A DNA stretch of 64,000 nucleotides from Heterohyrax brucei (Eukaryota; Chordata; Mammalia; Hyracoidea; Procaviidae), in assembly GCA_028571685.1 (NCBI GenBank), contig CM053140.1, positions 220,987,323 through 221,051,322 on the forward strand, in the 5' to 3' direction. Shown in pieces: positions 55,031 through 64,000 of this stretch (position 1 is its first letter; each line of letters opens with the position of its first letter). The notes below the pieces were generated by a model. It was not told the DNA's origin and searched no databases. It saw nothing but the letters and a program-made list of their open reading frames with translations. A program made the position numbers and the translations under genes.

Positions 55031-57445
55031 TCTACCCTGCTCATTGATAGGAAGACTTAACATTGTGAAAATGTCTATTTAGCCGAAAGCAGTCTATTTA
55101 TATAAAGCAATCCCAGTACAAGTTCCAGTGACATTTTTTAATGAGATGGAGAAACAAATCACCAATTTTGTTTGGAAAGGGAAGAAGCCCCAATTAAGCA
55201 AGGTACTACTAAAGAAGAAGAACACACTGGGAGGCCTCTCATTACCTGACTTTAGAACATATTACACTGCCACAGTGGTTAAAACAGCCTGGTACTGGTA
55301 TAAGAACAGACAGATCGATCAGTGGAACAGAACTGAGACCCCAGAGATGACACCATCTGCCTATGAACAACTGATATTCGACAAAGGCCCTAAGACATTA
55401 AGCTGGGGTAAAAACAGTATCTTCAACAAATGGTGCTGGCAAAATTGGATATCCATCTGCAAGAAACTGAAACAAAATCCATATCTTACACCTTACACAA
55501 AAACCAACTCAAACTGGATAAAAGAGCTAAATATCAAACCTAAAACGATAAAGCTCATCCAAGAAAAGGTAGGAACAACAATGGAAGTTTTAATACACAA
55601 TATGGACAGACTCCAAAATCTGCCAAACAAACCACAATCATCAGAAGAGAAAATAGATAAATGGGACCTATTAAGAATTAAACACTTTTGCTCATCTGAA
55701 GACTTTATTAATAGAATTAAAAGAACACCTAAAGAATGGGGAAAAAAAATTTGGCAACTCTATGTCAGACAGACGCCTGATTTCCATAATCTATAAGATA
55801 CTACAAAATATCAACAAGAAGAAGATAAATCATCCAATTAAGCAATGGGCAAAGGAGATGGACAGACATTTCACTAAAGAAGAGATCCAGGCAGCCAAAA
55901 AACACATGCAGACATGTTCACGATCTTTAGTTATTAAAGAAATTCAAATCAAGATGACAATGAGATACCATCTCACCTCAACAAGATTGGCCAGAATCCA
56001 AAATCACAAAACAACAAATGCTGGAGAGGCTGTGGAGAAAGTGGAACCCTCCTACACTGTTGGTGGGGTTGCAAAATGGTCCAGCCTCTTTGGAAAGCAA
56101 TCTGGTGCTTCCTTAGAAAAATGGATATCAATATACCATTGACCCAGTAATTCCACTACTGGAAATATAACCTACAGAATCAAGGCCTTTCACACCAACG
56201 GACACATGCCCAAGAATGTTTATTGCAGCACAGTCCACAACAGCAAAAAGATGGAATCAACCCAGATGTCCAACAACAGAAGAATGGATAGGTAAACTAT
56301 GGTGCATATACTCAATGGAGCACTACGCAATGATAAAGAATAACGATGATTCCAGGAAACATCTCCTAACCTGGTTTCAACTGGAAGACATTATGTTGAG
56401 TGAAAGTAGTCAGTGACAAAAGGACAAATATTGTATGAGACCTCTATGTTAAGATCTCAAAAACAGACTTGTGTATAGAAGAAAAGACTCTTTGACAGCT
56501 GCAAGGGAGGGGAGGGAGGCAGAAAGGGGGCAGGGCTTACATTAGATAGTTGCTAGGTATCTGGTTGGGTGAAATCGGTGCTAGCACACATTAGAAACAA
56601 GAGCAGTATTAAGTGGACTTAAACATAACATGAGTACTCCTTCCATCTTAACCCAATATTGCAAGGATGGAGTATCTGGAGCAGGGTGCGGGGGACCATG
56701 TTCTTAGGTGAAAGCGAGGCCAATTGGCACAACTAGCATTTTGCTAAGAGGGCTCTCTGCACCCCACATTGGTGAGTGGCGTCTGGGGTCTTAAAAGCTG
56801 CCAAGCTGCCATCCGAGGACACAGCAAATGATCCCAACTCAGCAGGAACAGATGCTCACTGAGGACCAAAATGACATGGTGTAAAGACAACCCAGAAGAC
56901 AAAGAGACCCACATCAGTGGGTGCCTACATCAACTTTGGACCAGAAGAACTGGAGGGTGCCCGGCCACCACCAGTGATAGCCGTGATGGAGCTCACTAAG
57001 TTGAGTCTCACTGGCAACACAAGAATATAAAGGGGTGCACCCTGAGATCCCCACTAAAAGACCTCATTTGATGGTCCAGTGGTTTCGGGGTTTCCCTGCG
57101 AGCATGGCCCCTGGCCCTGATGCTGCCCTTGACCATAAATCATAACGAATGTCCACACTTCAGACAAGAATGGATTGGACTTGGCGATGCAGTGACCATA
57201 AATTGGATGCACTTTATGATTCTATACATCTATAAGATGTCATCCTGCTGACCTCTGGCTGGAGGAAGGAGAGTAGGTGGAGAGGAGGGGAAAAAGAGAC
57301 TGTTGGGAGAATGAGACATGTATGGAGCAGAGAGGAATAGTGTGCTGTCACTGGGCAGGGAGAGCAGTGGAAGCTGCATATAGGTGGGTATGTAAATTTA
57401 CATGGGAATGTATAGTTTCACTCAGTCACATTAAATAAAAAATTT
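55031..57445 (+). mobile_element. 5'-truncated L1 (2.4 kb), plus strand
   Basis: Begins within ORF2 ('tctaccctgctcattgatag'), continues through the C-terminus and 3' UTR, with a G-rich tract at 56505-56540, and ends A-rich at 57430-57458. The A-rich flanks make the target duplication uncertain (aaaaatttatt on the left, aaaaaattatt-like on the right). It belongs to the same young family as the L1s at 39-42 kb. Confidence 0.88.
55128..56420 (+). pseudogene. L1 ORF2 C-terminal part, truncated
   Basis: A 222-codon open piece (55128-55796) carries the post-RT region ([26 protein letters not shown]). The frame then shifts to 55762-56142, where the cysteine-rich motif is lost through a further frameshift near 56010, and to 56216-56416 for the end. 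The endonuclease and RT domains are missing because of 5' truncation. Confidence 0.85.
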
Positions 57446-57670
57446 AAAAAAAATTATTTTAATTTTGTTTCTTTTTTTGTGTGTGTGTATCAGAGTGTGG
57501 TGATGCTAAACTGGATCTCTTCAACTTCTGTACTAATTTTAGGGTCAACTTGTCAAATTATTCAAGCAAGCATGTGGGATTTTGACAGAGAATTTATTGA
57601 ATCTGTGACTTGATGGCACTGAGTATAGATCAATTTAAAGAGTGTTGCCATCTTAACAACATTAAGTCTT
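57446..57670 (-). repeat. Very old L1, minus strand, segment 3
   Basis: 'tatcagagtgtggtgatgct'-adjacent sequence, then 'ttgacagagaatttattgaa', 'gagtgttgccatcttaacaa' and 'cattaagtctt' continue the antisense ORF2 of the old L1. A short GT run is at 57478-57490. Confidence 0.7.
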
Positions 57671-57984
57671 TGTGATGATCACCCAGATAACTATCAGGGG
57701 TTGCAAGAGGAAAATACATAACTATAAGTCTTGGGGTTAGCAATAAGTTTTATTTTAGCAAATAAACAGGAAGGGAAAGATATTACCTCCAGAAGAAAAA
57801 AAGCACTCATACTTACATTACTAAAGAACTCTGACCTATGTTTACATTAGCTAAGAACTCTCATTTCCATTAGTTAAGACCTATGTAGGTTCAGTAGGGT
57901 CCCACAGGGACTGTGTGGTTAATCTTAACATCATCACTTACACATCACTAAAAGCTGATTTCCCTCTAAGAAATTTGGGGATTG

Positions 57985-58460
57985 GTTGTGCTCTCACCAC
58001 TTAGACATCAGGAGAATCTGGAATACAATGGTAAGGAGGCATCTTAGAGGTGGAGCCAGCAGGGGCAACACAGGAGGCTCAGGCACTGATAGAAGACTGT
58101 CGCAGTCACCGGAAGCAAGCTGTTCAGACATCAGGTGACAAGGTGTTTCAGAGGCAGATCTGCTGGCAGGGATAGCATAGGAGGCTCAGGTACCAATGGG
58201 AAACAGTCACAGACACATGAACCAGACCATTTAGACATCAGTAGAATCTGGAGTAGGTTTATGGCAAGGCATCTCAGAAGTGGAGTCAGCAGGGACAGTA
58301 CAGGAGGCTCAGGCATGAACCATTACAGTCACTTGAACCAGGCCATTCAGATGTCAGGAGAGTGACAAGGCGTCTTGGAGGTAGATCTGCCCATAGTAAC
58401 AGCACAGAAGGCTCAGGCACCAACAGGAAACAGTCACAGCCACTTGAACCAGGTCTTTGA
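57985..58460. repeat. Minisatellite block, unit about 105-125 bp
   Basis: The word 'agacatcagg' or close variants recurs near 58002, 58126, 58232 and 58348, each followed by 'gcagcatcttagag'-like, 'gtggagccagcagggg' and 'acaggaggctcaggcac'-type text. About four diverged units. Confidence 0.7.
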
Positions 58461-58499
58461 GGGTGAAGCAGATGAGGTCCTAGATCAGGTCACAACACA

Positions 58500-58770
58500 A
58501 CAGTGGACCAGCAGGCACAGGCAATCAGGAGGAGGCTGCGTACCCCAGCCTTTGAGGATGAGGCAAATGAGGTCACAGCAGCAGATCACAGGCACAGAAT
58601 CCCAGAGGGGTCTGTGTACCTCAGGCCTTGGAGGATGAAGCACAGCAGCAGGCCAGTGGACACAGACTCCCAGAGGGAGACTGTGCTCAGCAGACCACGG
58701 GGGTGGGCACAGACTCCCAGAGGGGACTGTGCACCCCAGTAAACCTATGGGCAGAGGTCCCGAGAAGGAA
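58500..58770. repeat. Second tandem-repeat block
   Basis: 'cacagactcccagagggg' and variants recur near 58595, 58662, 58708 and (weaker) 58750, with 'ctgtgtacc' or 'ctgtgcacc' following. Open frames across it on both strands reflect the repeat. Confidence 0.6.
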
Positions 58771-59189
58771 CTGTGTACCCCAAATCCATAGTACAAGGTT
58801 TTGAATACAAGTTGTTAACTTGATCTGGTTGTTACCAGTCAGTCCACAAGTCTTATCTTCTGGTACCTCAAGTTGTCGACTTCTTTCTGATTGGTTATTG
58901 TCTTTATCGTCTCTCTGATCATGTACAGCCATGCCCGTCTGGCGGTTGTTTCTCTCACTTTCACTTCTTCATTGTGACTTGCATTTTCTTGCTGTCTGAC
59001 TTAGCTCAAAAAACAGCCATTTTGTGTTTCAATAGTTTAGCCAGTTTTAACTAATGTTTATGACAAGACTCAACTATATATTCTATTTTAATATACATAC
59101 ATATATAATATATATACAGATGCACTTATGTACATGCTTATGCCAAGCCAACATACATGCATACATACACATATCCTCATTTCAGTCTT

Positions 59190-59570
59190 TTGACCTATGA
59201 ACATGGAATATTTTTTCCATTTATTTGCCAGTTGGAACATACTTATTTCAACAATGTTTTGTTGTTTCACACAATACATTTTACACTTGTTTTGTTAAAA
59301 GTAGTCCTAAGACTTTAACGCTTCTTGATGCTAGTATAAATGATGTTTCTTAATTTCCTTTTCAGATTGTTCATTGCTGGTATATAGAAATAAAATTGAT
59401 TTTTGTATACTGATTTTGCAAAATATTCTGAACTCATTTATAGTTTCAATAGCTTTTTAGTGGATTTCTTAGGATTTTTATAGAAGAATTTTGACTTTCT
59501 AAATGCTATCTGACAGTCTCTGCTTTTTGATGTGTTGTTTAATCCATTCATAGTTAATATCATTCGTATA
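59190..59570 (-). repeat. Very old L1, minus strand, segment 4
   Basis: 'cctatgaacatggaatattt', 'ttcattgctggtatatagaa' and 'tttgcaaaatattctgaact' continue the old ORF2. Near 59490 it jumps to sequence close to the ORF2 start ('gtgttgtttaatccattcat'), so about 2 kb of ORF2 was deleted. Confidence 0.75.
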
Positions 59571-59755
59571 GTTGAATTTATATCTACCACTTTATTTTTT
59601 GTTTCCTATATGTCTCATGCCTTTTTTGCTCATTTCTTCCTGTTTTATTGCTTTTATTTGCATTATATGTTTATGTTATAATGTAGATTTTCATCTCTTT
59701 AATTTTTTTCACTATGTTCCTGTGAATTATTTCTTTAGTGATTCCTCTTCAGCTT

Positions 59756-59800
59756 TGCAGAATCAGCATATGCAGATTCAGCGTATGCAGAATCAGGTTC
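59756..59800 (+). repeat. Three imperfect 15-bp tandem units
   Basis: cagaatcagcatatg, cagattcagcgtatg and cagaatcaggttcag follow each other directly. Confidence 0.8.
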
Positions 59801-60114
59801 AGATTTATACTAACTTAGTTCCAACGGCCCATATAAATGTAAATCTGGTAACACTCTATTTCACTTTTACATTGTTTGCAGTGTTATTGTTAAAAACATT
59901 ATACATGTATTATATAGCCAACAGTACAGTTACAACTATTGATTTTGTCATTTCAAAAAAACTGAGAGAAGACAGATCAAGTATACAATATATTGTATTA
60001 ACCTTCTTATTTATTATTTCTGATTTTCTTCACTTGATAATGTGAATTGGAGTCACTATCTGGAGCTATTTCTTAAGCCAAATACAGATTTGCTCCCATC
60101 TACCTCTTTTGTAG

Positions 60115-60310
60115 GCAGCCCTGGTAGTGCAATGGTTAAGCACTCAGCTGTTAACTCAAAGGCTGGTGGTTTAAACCTATTCAGCTACTCTACAAGAGAA
60201 AGATTTGGGGATCTGCTTCCATAAAGTTTACAGTAAAGCCTAGGAAACTATAAAGGACACTTTCACTCTGCCATATGGGGTCACTATAAGTCAAAAATCA
60301 ATTCAATGAC
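60115..60310 (+). repeat. AfroSINE, long variant, sense
   Basis: Head 'cagccctggtagtgcaatgg', spacer 'agaaagatttggggatctgc' with 'ttccataaagtttacag', body and tail 'gggtcactataagtcaaaaa'. The spacer marks the long subfamily also seen at 2400 and 63343. Confidence 0.88.
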
Positions 60311-60384
60311 ACCTAACCCCAATAAGAACCACTTCTTTGTGGTGTTTTGGGTATCTCTTTTACATTCTACATGTTAATGGACTC

Positions 60385-60472
60385 AAACATGAAGATGGCA
60401 TAGGACAATGCAACAGTTTGTTCTGGGTCACCATGAATCCTATCTAACTAGACGACAACTAACAACAACATG
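60385..60472 (+). repeat. RTE LINE 3' end, sense, about 85 bp
   Basis: 'actcaaacatgaagatggca', 'taggacaatgcaacagtttg' and 'ctaactagacgacaactaac' then 'aacaacatg' match the last 90 bp of the RTE with its acaac tail. Confidence 0.75.
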
Positions 60473-60559
60473 TTATTAACCCAATAATATATTTTATACA
60501 CACTGTTTTATGAAATTGTTTCTTTAAATCACTGAGAGAAGAAAGCAGAAGAAATGTAT

Positions 60560-62720
60560 ATTTATATTCTCTTCTATAATTACATGGTTAATTTTAATCA
60601 ATGCTCTTTTTTTAACATGGATTTAAATTACCACCTGAGGTCACTTGGTTTGAGCTTGAAGAGCTTCCTTAGTATTTCTTGTAAGTTGGATCTACTTTTA
60701 AAATTTCCACTGTTTTTACTTTTCTGGGAATGCCTTCATTTCACTTTCATTTCTGAAAAATATCTTTGCTGGAAATAGCATTCTTAGTTGGTATGGTTTT
60801 TTTCTTCCTAAACTCAAATGTGTTAGTTCATTGCCTTCTATCTTCAATTGTTTGCAGTGTGATGCCATCATAATCTTGTTGGGATTCCCTTGTAAGTAAT
60901 GAATCACTTTGGTCTTGTTGCTTTCAAATTTTTCTCCTTGTCTTTGGCTTATAGCATTTTTTACTGTGATGTGTCTCTTTGTGGATTTCTTAGTGTTTAT
61001 TGTTATTTTACTTGGATTCCATTGAGTTTTCTGGATGTGTAGATTAATGTTTTTAATACCAAGTTTTCAGTTATTATTTATTTGAATGTTTTTTTCTGCT
61101 CCTTTCTCTTTCTCTGCTTATTCTGGTACTCCCATTACACATATGATACTGTGTTTAATGGTGTTCCACAATTCTCTGTGTTTCTGCTTAATTTTCTTCA
61201 TTCCTTCTATTCTTTTTGCTCCTCATATTCTGTAATTTTTATTGCTATTCTTTATTTCTCCTGATATTTCAAACCTCTGTTCAGCACTACTATAGACATT
61301 TTCATTTTAATTACTGTAATTTTTTCCCAGTTACTGTACTTTTCAAACCAGACTTTTCATTTGGTTCCTTTATTTGTAATTTCTGTCTTTACTGATATTC
61401 TTTATTTGATGTGATATTATCATATTTCTTCATTCATGGTTTCCTTTAATGCTTTGGCTATATTTACAGTGGCTATTTTGAAAGATCTTTGGCTATTAGA
61501 TTCTGAGTCTGTTAGTTCTCATAGGAGGTCAGTGCTGCCTGTTTTTTCCTCCTGTTTATGAGTTATACTTTCGTGTTTCTTTGCATGGCTCATAGTGTTC
61601 TGTTGGAAACTCAACAACATATTGAAGCATTTAGAAATCATATTGAATCTATTCTGGGTACTGAAACTTCACCCTCCAGGCTTGTTTTTACGTATTTATT
61701 TGGTTGTTTTTATTTATTATTCAGTTTGTATAATGACTGGCCATATTATTTTAGAGAAAGTAGTTACACCCTGAAGTGTGAGGTATCTGATTTTGATCCT
61801 CAGTGGGTGTAGCCTATGGTATGTGCATCAACACCTCCGGCAGAGCGTTTTGGCAAGGCTCTTGCTATCTCCCTGACTTCACCCAGCTGTTAAGTTCCAC
61901 TAATCGTAGGCTCATTGCTCTCTTGTTTTCAAAATTCCCCAGAGTAGAAGTTGCTCCAAAGAATAATAATAAAATTCAGGCTCTTTTGAAGGAGTAGTTG
62001 CCAAGCTCAATGTATGAGATTTTTCTGTCCTCAAGAAAGCACCTCCCAGTTGTCTCACTTTTTAATTCTGGCAAAATAACTAGTTTACAGTTTCCCTGTA
62101 TCTTCAGTGAATCCACCAGTCTCCTCTCCTGCTGCTTTTCACTACTACCTTCATTGCTTTTGAGAGGGCTTACACTGTGACTTCTGTATATTTTGTTGCA
62201 AATGAAGTAAGTTCTTTTAAGAAGCCATTAGAAGCTCTGTGTTGTTTGGTCTGAATCTTCCTCTAGGCAAATTCTCTAAACCAGCACTCTGGATCTGTGA
62301 AGTGTTTGTGGACTATAACACTCTTTTTTTCTGAGTGAAAATTCCACTTTGGGAGCTGAGTGCTTGGTGTACAGATGAGGCAATAATCTCAAGTCTTCTG
62401 GGCTTGCTTATTCTGGCTTGAACACCATGCACCACAAGCCTGGGAAAGGGTGACTGAGATAGTAGTAGTCTCAGCAGGCTACTCTAAGGTCCACAAATTG
62501 GGGCCGGCTGGGAGAAGAGACTCCATGTCTCGTTTTGCCTGCAGCAACAGGTAGCTGGGGGCAGAATGAAAAGTGTTGATGTCCTGTGCTTCCCAGGAAG
62601 ATAGCCCTCTGACGGGGAGTTGGGGGCAGCGGGAGGCCGGTGTTCTTGGCTGTAGCAGCTGTAGTACGGTTTCCATCTTTCTGAATTGGGAGAGAAGAGA
62701 TAGTACATCTTTGCTCAAAT
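60560..62720 (-). repeat. Very old L1, minus strand, 5' region
   Basis: 'aagagcttccttagtatttc', 'tctgggaatgccttcatttc', 'ctttgctggaaatagcattc' and 'aatttttctccttgtctttg' are the region 5' of ORF2 in ancient L1M elements. From about 61500 it passes into the 5' UTR-like part, GC-richer near 62500-62680. No open ORF1. Confidence 0.65.
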
Positions 62721-63074
62721 ATGAAATACTTATCCTGCTCTCCTGAATTTTAGTAATTTTCTTGAATGAATGTTTCTTCTTTTTCTACATGTCCTAAGGA
62801 CCGTTTTCAGAAACTTTAAATGCTTTTTGTTTTTTAAAGTTTCACAAGTTATCTTGGGGAGCAGATCTATTGAGCCTCATACTGTAATGTTTAAGTGGAA
62901 ATTCCCTACCTTAAAAAACACATATGTATTTGCTCTTGATTATTGACTGATGTTCCGCATTTACAACAATAATAAAAAAATCTACTATCCAAATATTTTC
63001 TGCATTATTGATGTATATCTAACCAGTAACGAATGCCAAAAAGTATGAGGCAAGAGTAGTGCTGACTGTAATGA
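62721..63074. other. Unassigned AT-rich sequence
   Basis: I see no repeat family or reading frame. Confidence 0.4.
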
Positions 63075-63175
63075 TTAAGGTTGTGAGTCAGCTTAACTGG
63101 GCCATGATTCTCAACGGTATGGCAGTTATGTAGTGATGTCATCCTCCATTTTGTGATCTGATGTGCTCATCCTCC
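63075..63175 (+). repeat. MaLR-type LTR fragment
   Basis: 'gagtcagcttaactgggcca', 'tgattctcaacggtatggca' and 'catcctccattttgtgatct' resemble the 5' part of a MaLR LTR, different from copies A-I. Confidence 0.5.
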
Positions 63176-63254
63176 AATTTTGCACAATGCCAACTTTTCT
63201 ATTAATTCACTGTTCTTTGGAACTTAACCATGTTGGTATGTGAAGACTGGGGAT

Positions 63255-63310
63255 AACCAAATCAAACCCAATGCTGTTGAATCAGTTCTGACACATAGTA
63301 ACTACCTATA
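63255..63310 (-). repeat. AfroSINE 3' tail fragment, antisense
   Basis: 'accaaatcaaacccaatgct' followed by 'gttgaatcagttctgacaca' is the antisense tail. A TA/TG-rich simple repeat follows to 63340. Confidence 0.7.
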
Positions 63311-63342
63311 TATATATGTATGTGCACTTATGTGTCTGTGTG

Positions 63343-63492
63343 TATAAAACCAAACCCACTGTCATCAAGTCAATTCAAACTTATAGTGACCTCATAGGGC
63401 TTCTGAGGCTGTAAGTTTCTGTGGAAACAGACTGTCACATTTTCTCCCACTTACCTGCTGGTGGTTTCTAACTGCTAACCTTTCAGTTATTA
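63343..63492 (-). repeat. AfroSINE, long variant, antisense
   Basis: 'aaaccaaacccactgtcatc', 'gtgacctcatagggcttctg', the spacer 'aaacagactgtcacattttc' and 'ctgctggtggtttctaactg'. Confidence 0.85.
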
Positions 63493-63516
63493 TGTGTATC
63501 TGTGTATGTAATGGTG

Positions 63517-63600
63517 TATCTATCCATCCATCCATCCCTCTATCTATATGTGTGCATATTCATATATATGTGTATGTATGTATATATGCTGTTCATGAAG
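63517..63600. repeat. Simple repeat (ATCC/ATCT then TATG)
   Basis: 'ctatccatccatccatccct' followed by 'ctatctatatgtgtgcatat' and TATG-type units. Confidence 0.8.
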
Positions 63601-63904
63601 AATATTGACTACTCCAGAGACTGCCAGAAAAATGAACAAATCTGTCTTGGAAGAAATATAGCCAGAATGCTCTTTAGAAGCAGGGGTGGCAAAATTTGAG
63701 CTCATCTACCTTAGATGTGTTATTAGGAGGGATCAGCTCCTTGACAAGGATATGCTAGGTAAAGCAGAGGGTCAACAAAAAAAAAGAGGAAGACCTTCAA
63801 AGATAGATCAACATGGTGGCTGCAACAATGGGCTCAGGTATAACAATGATTGTTAGGGTGATGTAGGACTAGTCAGTGTCTCTTTCCACTGTACATAGTG
63901 TTAC
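63588..63904 (+). repeat. RTE LINE 3' part, sense
   Basis: 'gactgccagaaaaatgaaca', 'aatctgtcttggaagaaata', 'gggatcagctccttgacaag' and 'ggtggctgcaacaatgggct' match 25.6-25.9 kb. It stops at 'gtacatagtgttac', where an LTR begins. Confidence 0.88.
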
Positions 63905-64000
63905 TGTTATGGATTGAAATGCCCCCCCCCAAAATGCACAAAGCAGTTGGCTAGGCCATGATTCCTGATATTGTGTGAAGTTCCTCCCTGTTATAAATCC
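63905..64000 (+). mobile_element. MaLR-type LTR (copy I), 5' end, cut by window edge
   Basis: Starts 'tgttatggattgaaatgccc' and continues 'ggctaggccatgattcctga'. It interrupts the RTE 3' end at 'gttac', the predicted target duplication, whose second copy lies outside the window. Confidence 0.85.

Larger units (their letters stand above)
57671..59183 (-). mobile_element. Putative long solo LTR (about 1.5 kb) with internal tandem repeats
   Basis: It interrupts the old L1 between 'aacattaagtctt' and 'gacctatgaacatgg', and the 6-mer agtctt stands on both sides (57665-57670, 59184-59189). On the minus strand it carries AATAAA ('gctaaaataaaacttattgc') near one end. The U3-like part holds two tandem-repeat blocks (57985-58460 and 58500-58770). 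The far end (59060-59183) is AT-rich TATACA-type and does not show a clean LTR terminus, so the right boundary is uncertain. I cannot assign a family. A retroviral LTR is an inference from the polyadenylation signal, size and insertion pattern. Confidence 0.45.

Noticed and set aside
58135..58796. Several 75-100 codon frames on both strands
   Set aside because: They follow the tandem-repeat period of the LTR-like insert, which keeps several frames open at once.
59572..60045. 157-codon sense frame rich in Phe, Leu and Ile resembling a membrane protein
   Set aside because: It lies in the AT-rich old L1 on its antisense strand. Hydrophobic frames are expected from T-rich DNA, and there is no supporting motif.
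1..64000. CRISPR arrays, operons, prophage or bacterial defence genes
   Set aside because: The composition is mammalian interspersed repeat throughout. No direct-repeat array with spacers and no bacterial gene structure is present.

Overview
This is repeat-dominated mammalian DNA with no host protein-coding gene, tRNA, rRNA or CRISPR array that I can support. The organism is very probably an afrotherian (elephant, manatee, hyrax, aardvark and relatives). The evidence is many copies of the tRNA-derived AfroSINE (head 'ccctggtggc..agtggttaag', tail 'gtc.ctatgagt.ggaatcgactc'), abundant RTE-clade (BovB-like) LINEs that end in the same 3' sequence as the SINE, a lineage-specific L1 family, and eutherian MIR, L2 and MaLR relics. 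I cannot name the species.

Layout. 1-9.2 kb: AfroSINEs, MIR, L2 and two antisense RTE LINEs; the first RTE hosts a solo MaLR-type LTR, the second hosts an L1 that itself hosts a younger L1, and has an inverted 5' end. 9.2-12.5 kb: mostly unassigned single-copy-looking DNA, then an ACC/ATC triplet repeat split by a SINE. 13.0-20.2 kb: a full-length but dead L1 on the minus strand with an 11-bp target duplication. 20.2-27.7 kb: SINEs, LTRs, an L1 3' fragment, and a plus-strand RTE of about 2.1 kb inside an LTR that a second LTR also invaded. 27.7-30.4 kb: a plus-strand L1 3' half carrying two solo LTRs with perfect 5-bp duplications. 30.4-42.8 kb: two antisense L1 5' halves; the second was invaded by a full-length plus-strand L1 (33.2-40.4 kb) and by a truncated L1 (41.0-42.6 kb). 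42.8-46.2 kb: an old antisense L1. 46.2-51.2 kb: old LTRs and a decayed ERV-L provirus carrying an L1 3' fragment. 51.2-52.4 kb: an RTE split by an LTR and a SINE. 52.4-62.7 kb: one very old antisense L1 split by an MLT1-type LTR (itself carrying a SINE), a truncated young L1 and a 1.5-kb long-LTR-like insert with internal tandem repeats. 62.7-64 kb: SINE and RTE tails and an LTR cut by the window edge.

Nothing here works as an operon or pathway. The elements can be ordered in time because they interrupt each other: MIR/L2/old L1/ERV-L are oldest, then RTE and AfroSINE, then the lineage-specific L1s and the MaLR-type LTRs. All L1, RTE and ERV reading frames seen are broken. I found no convincing new biological system. 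The most useful observations are the fully resolved nested insertions, an ultra-short (35 bp) RTE-tail insertion with its own target duplication, an RTE with an inverted 5' end, and an unassigned 1.5-kb LTR-like element.
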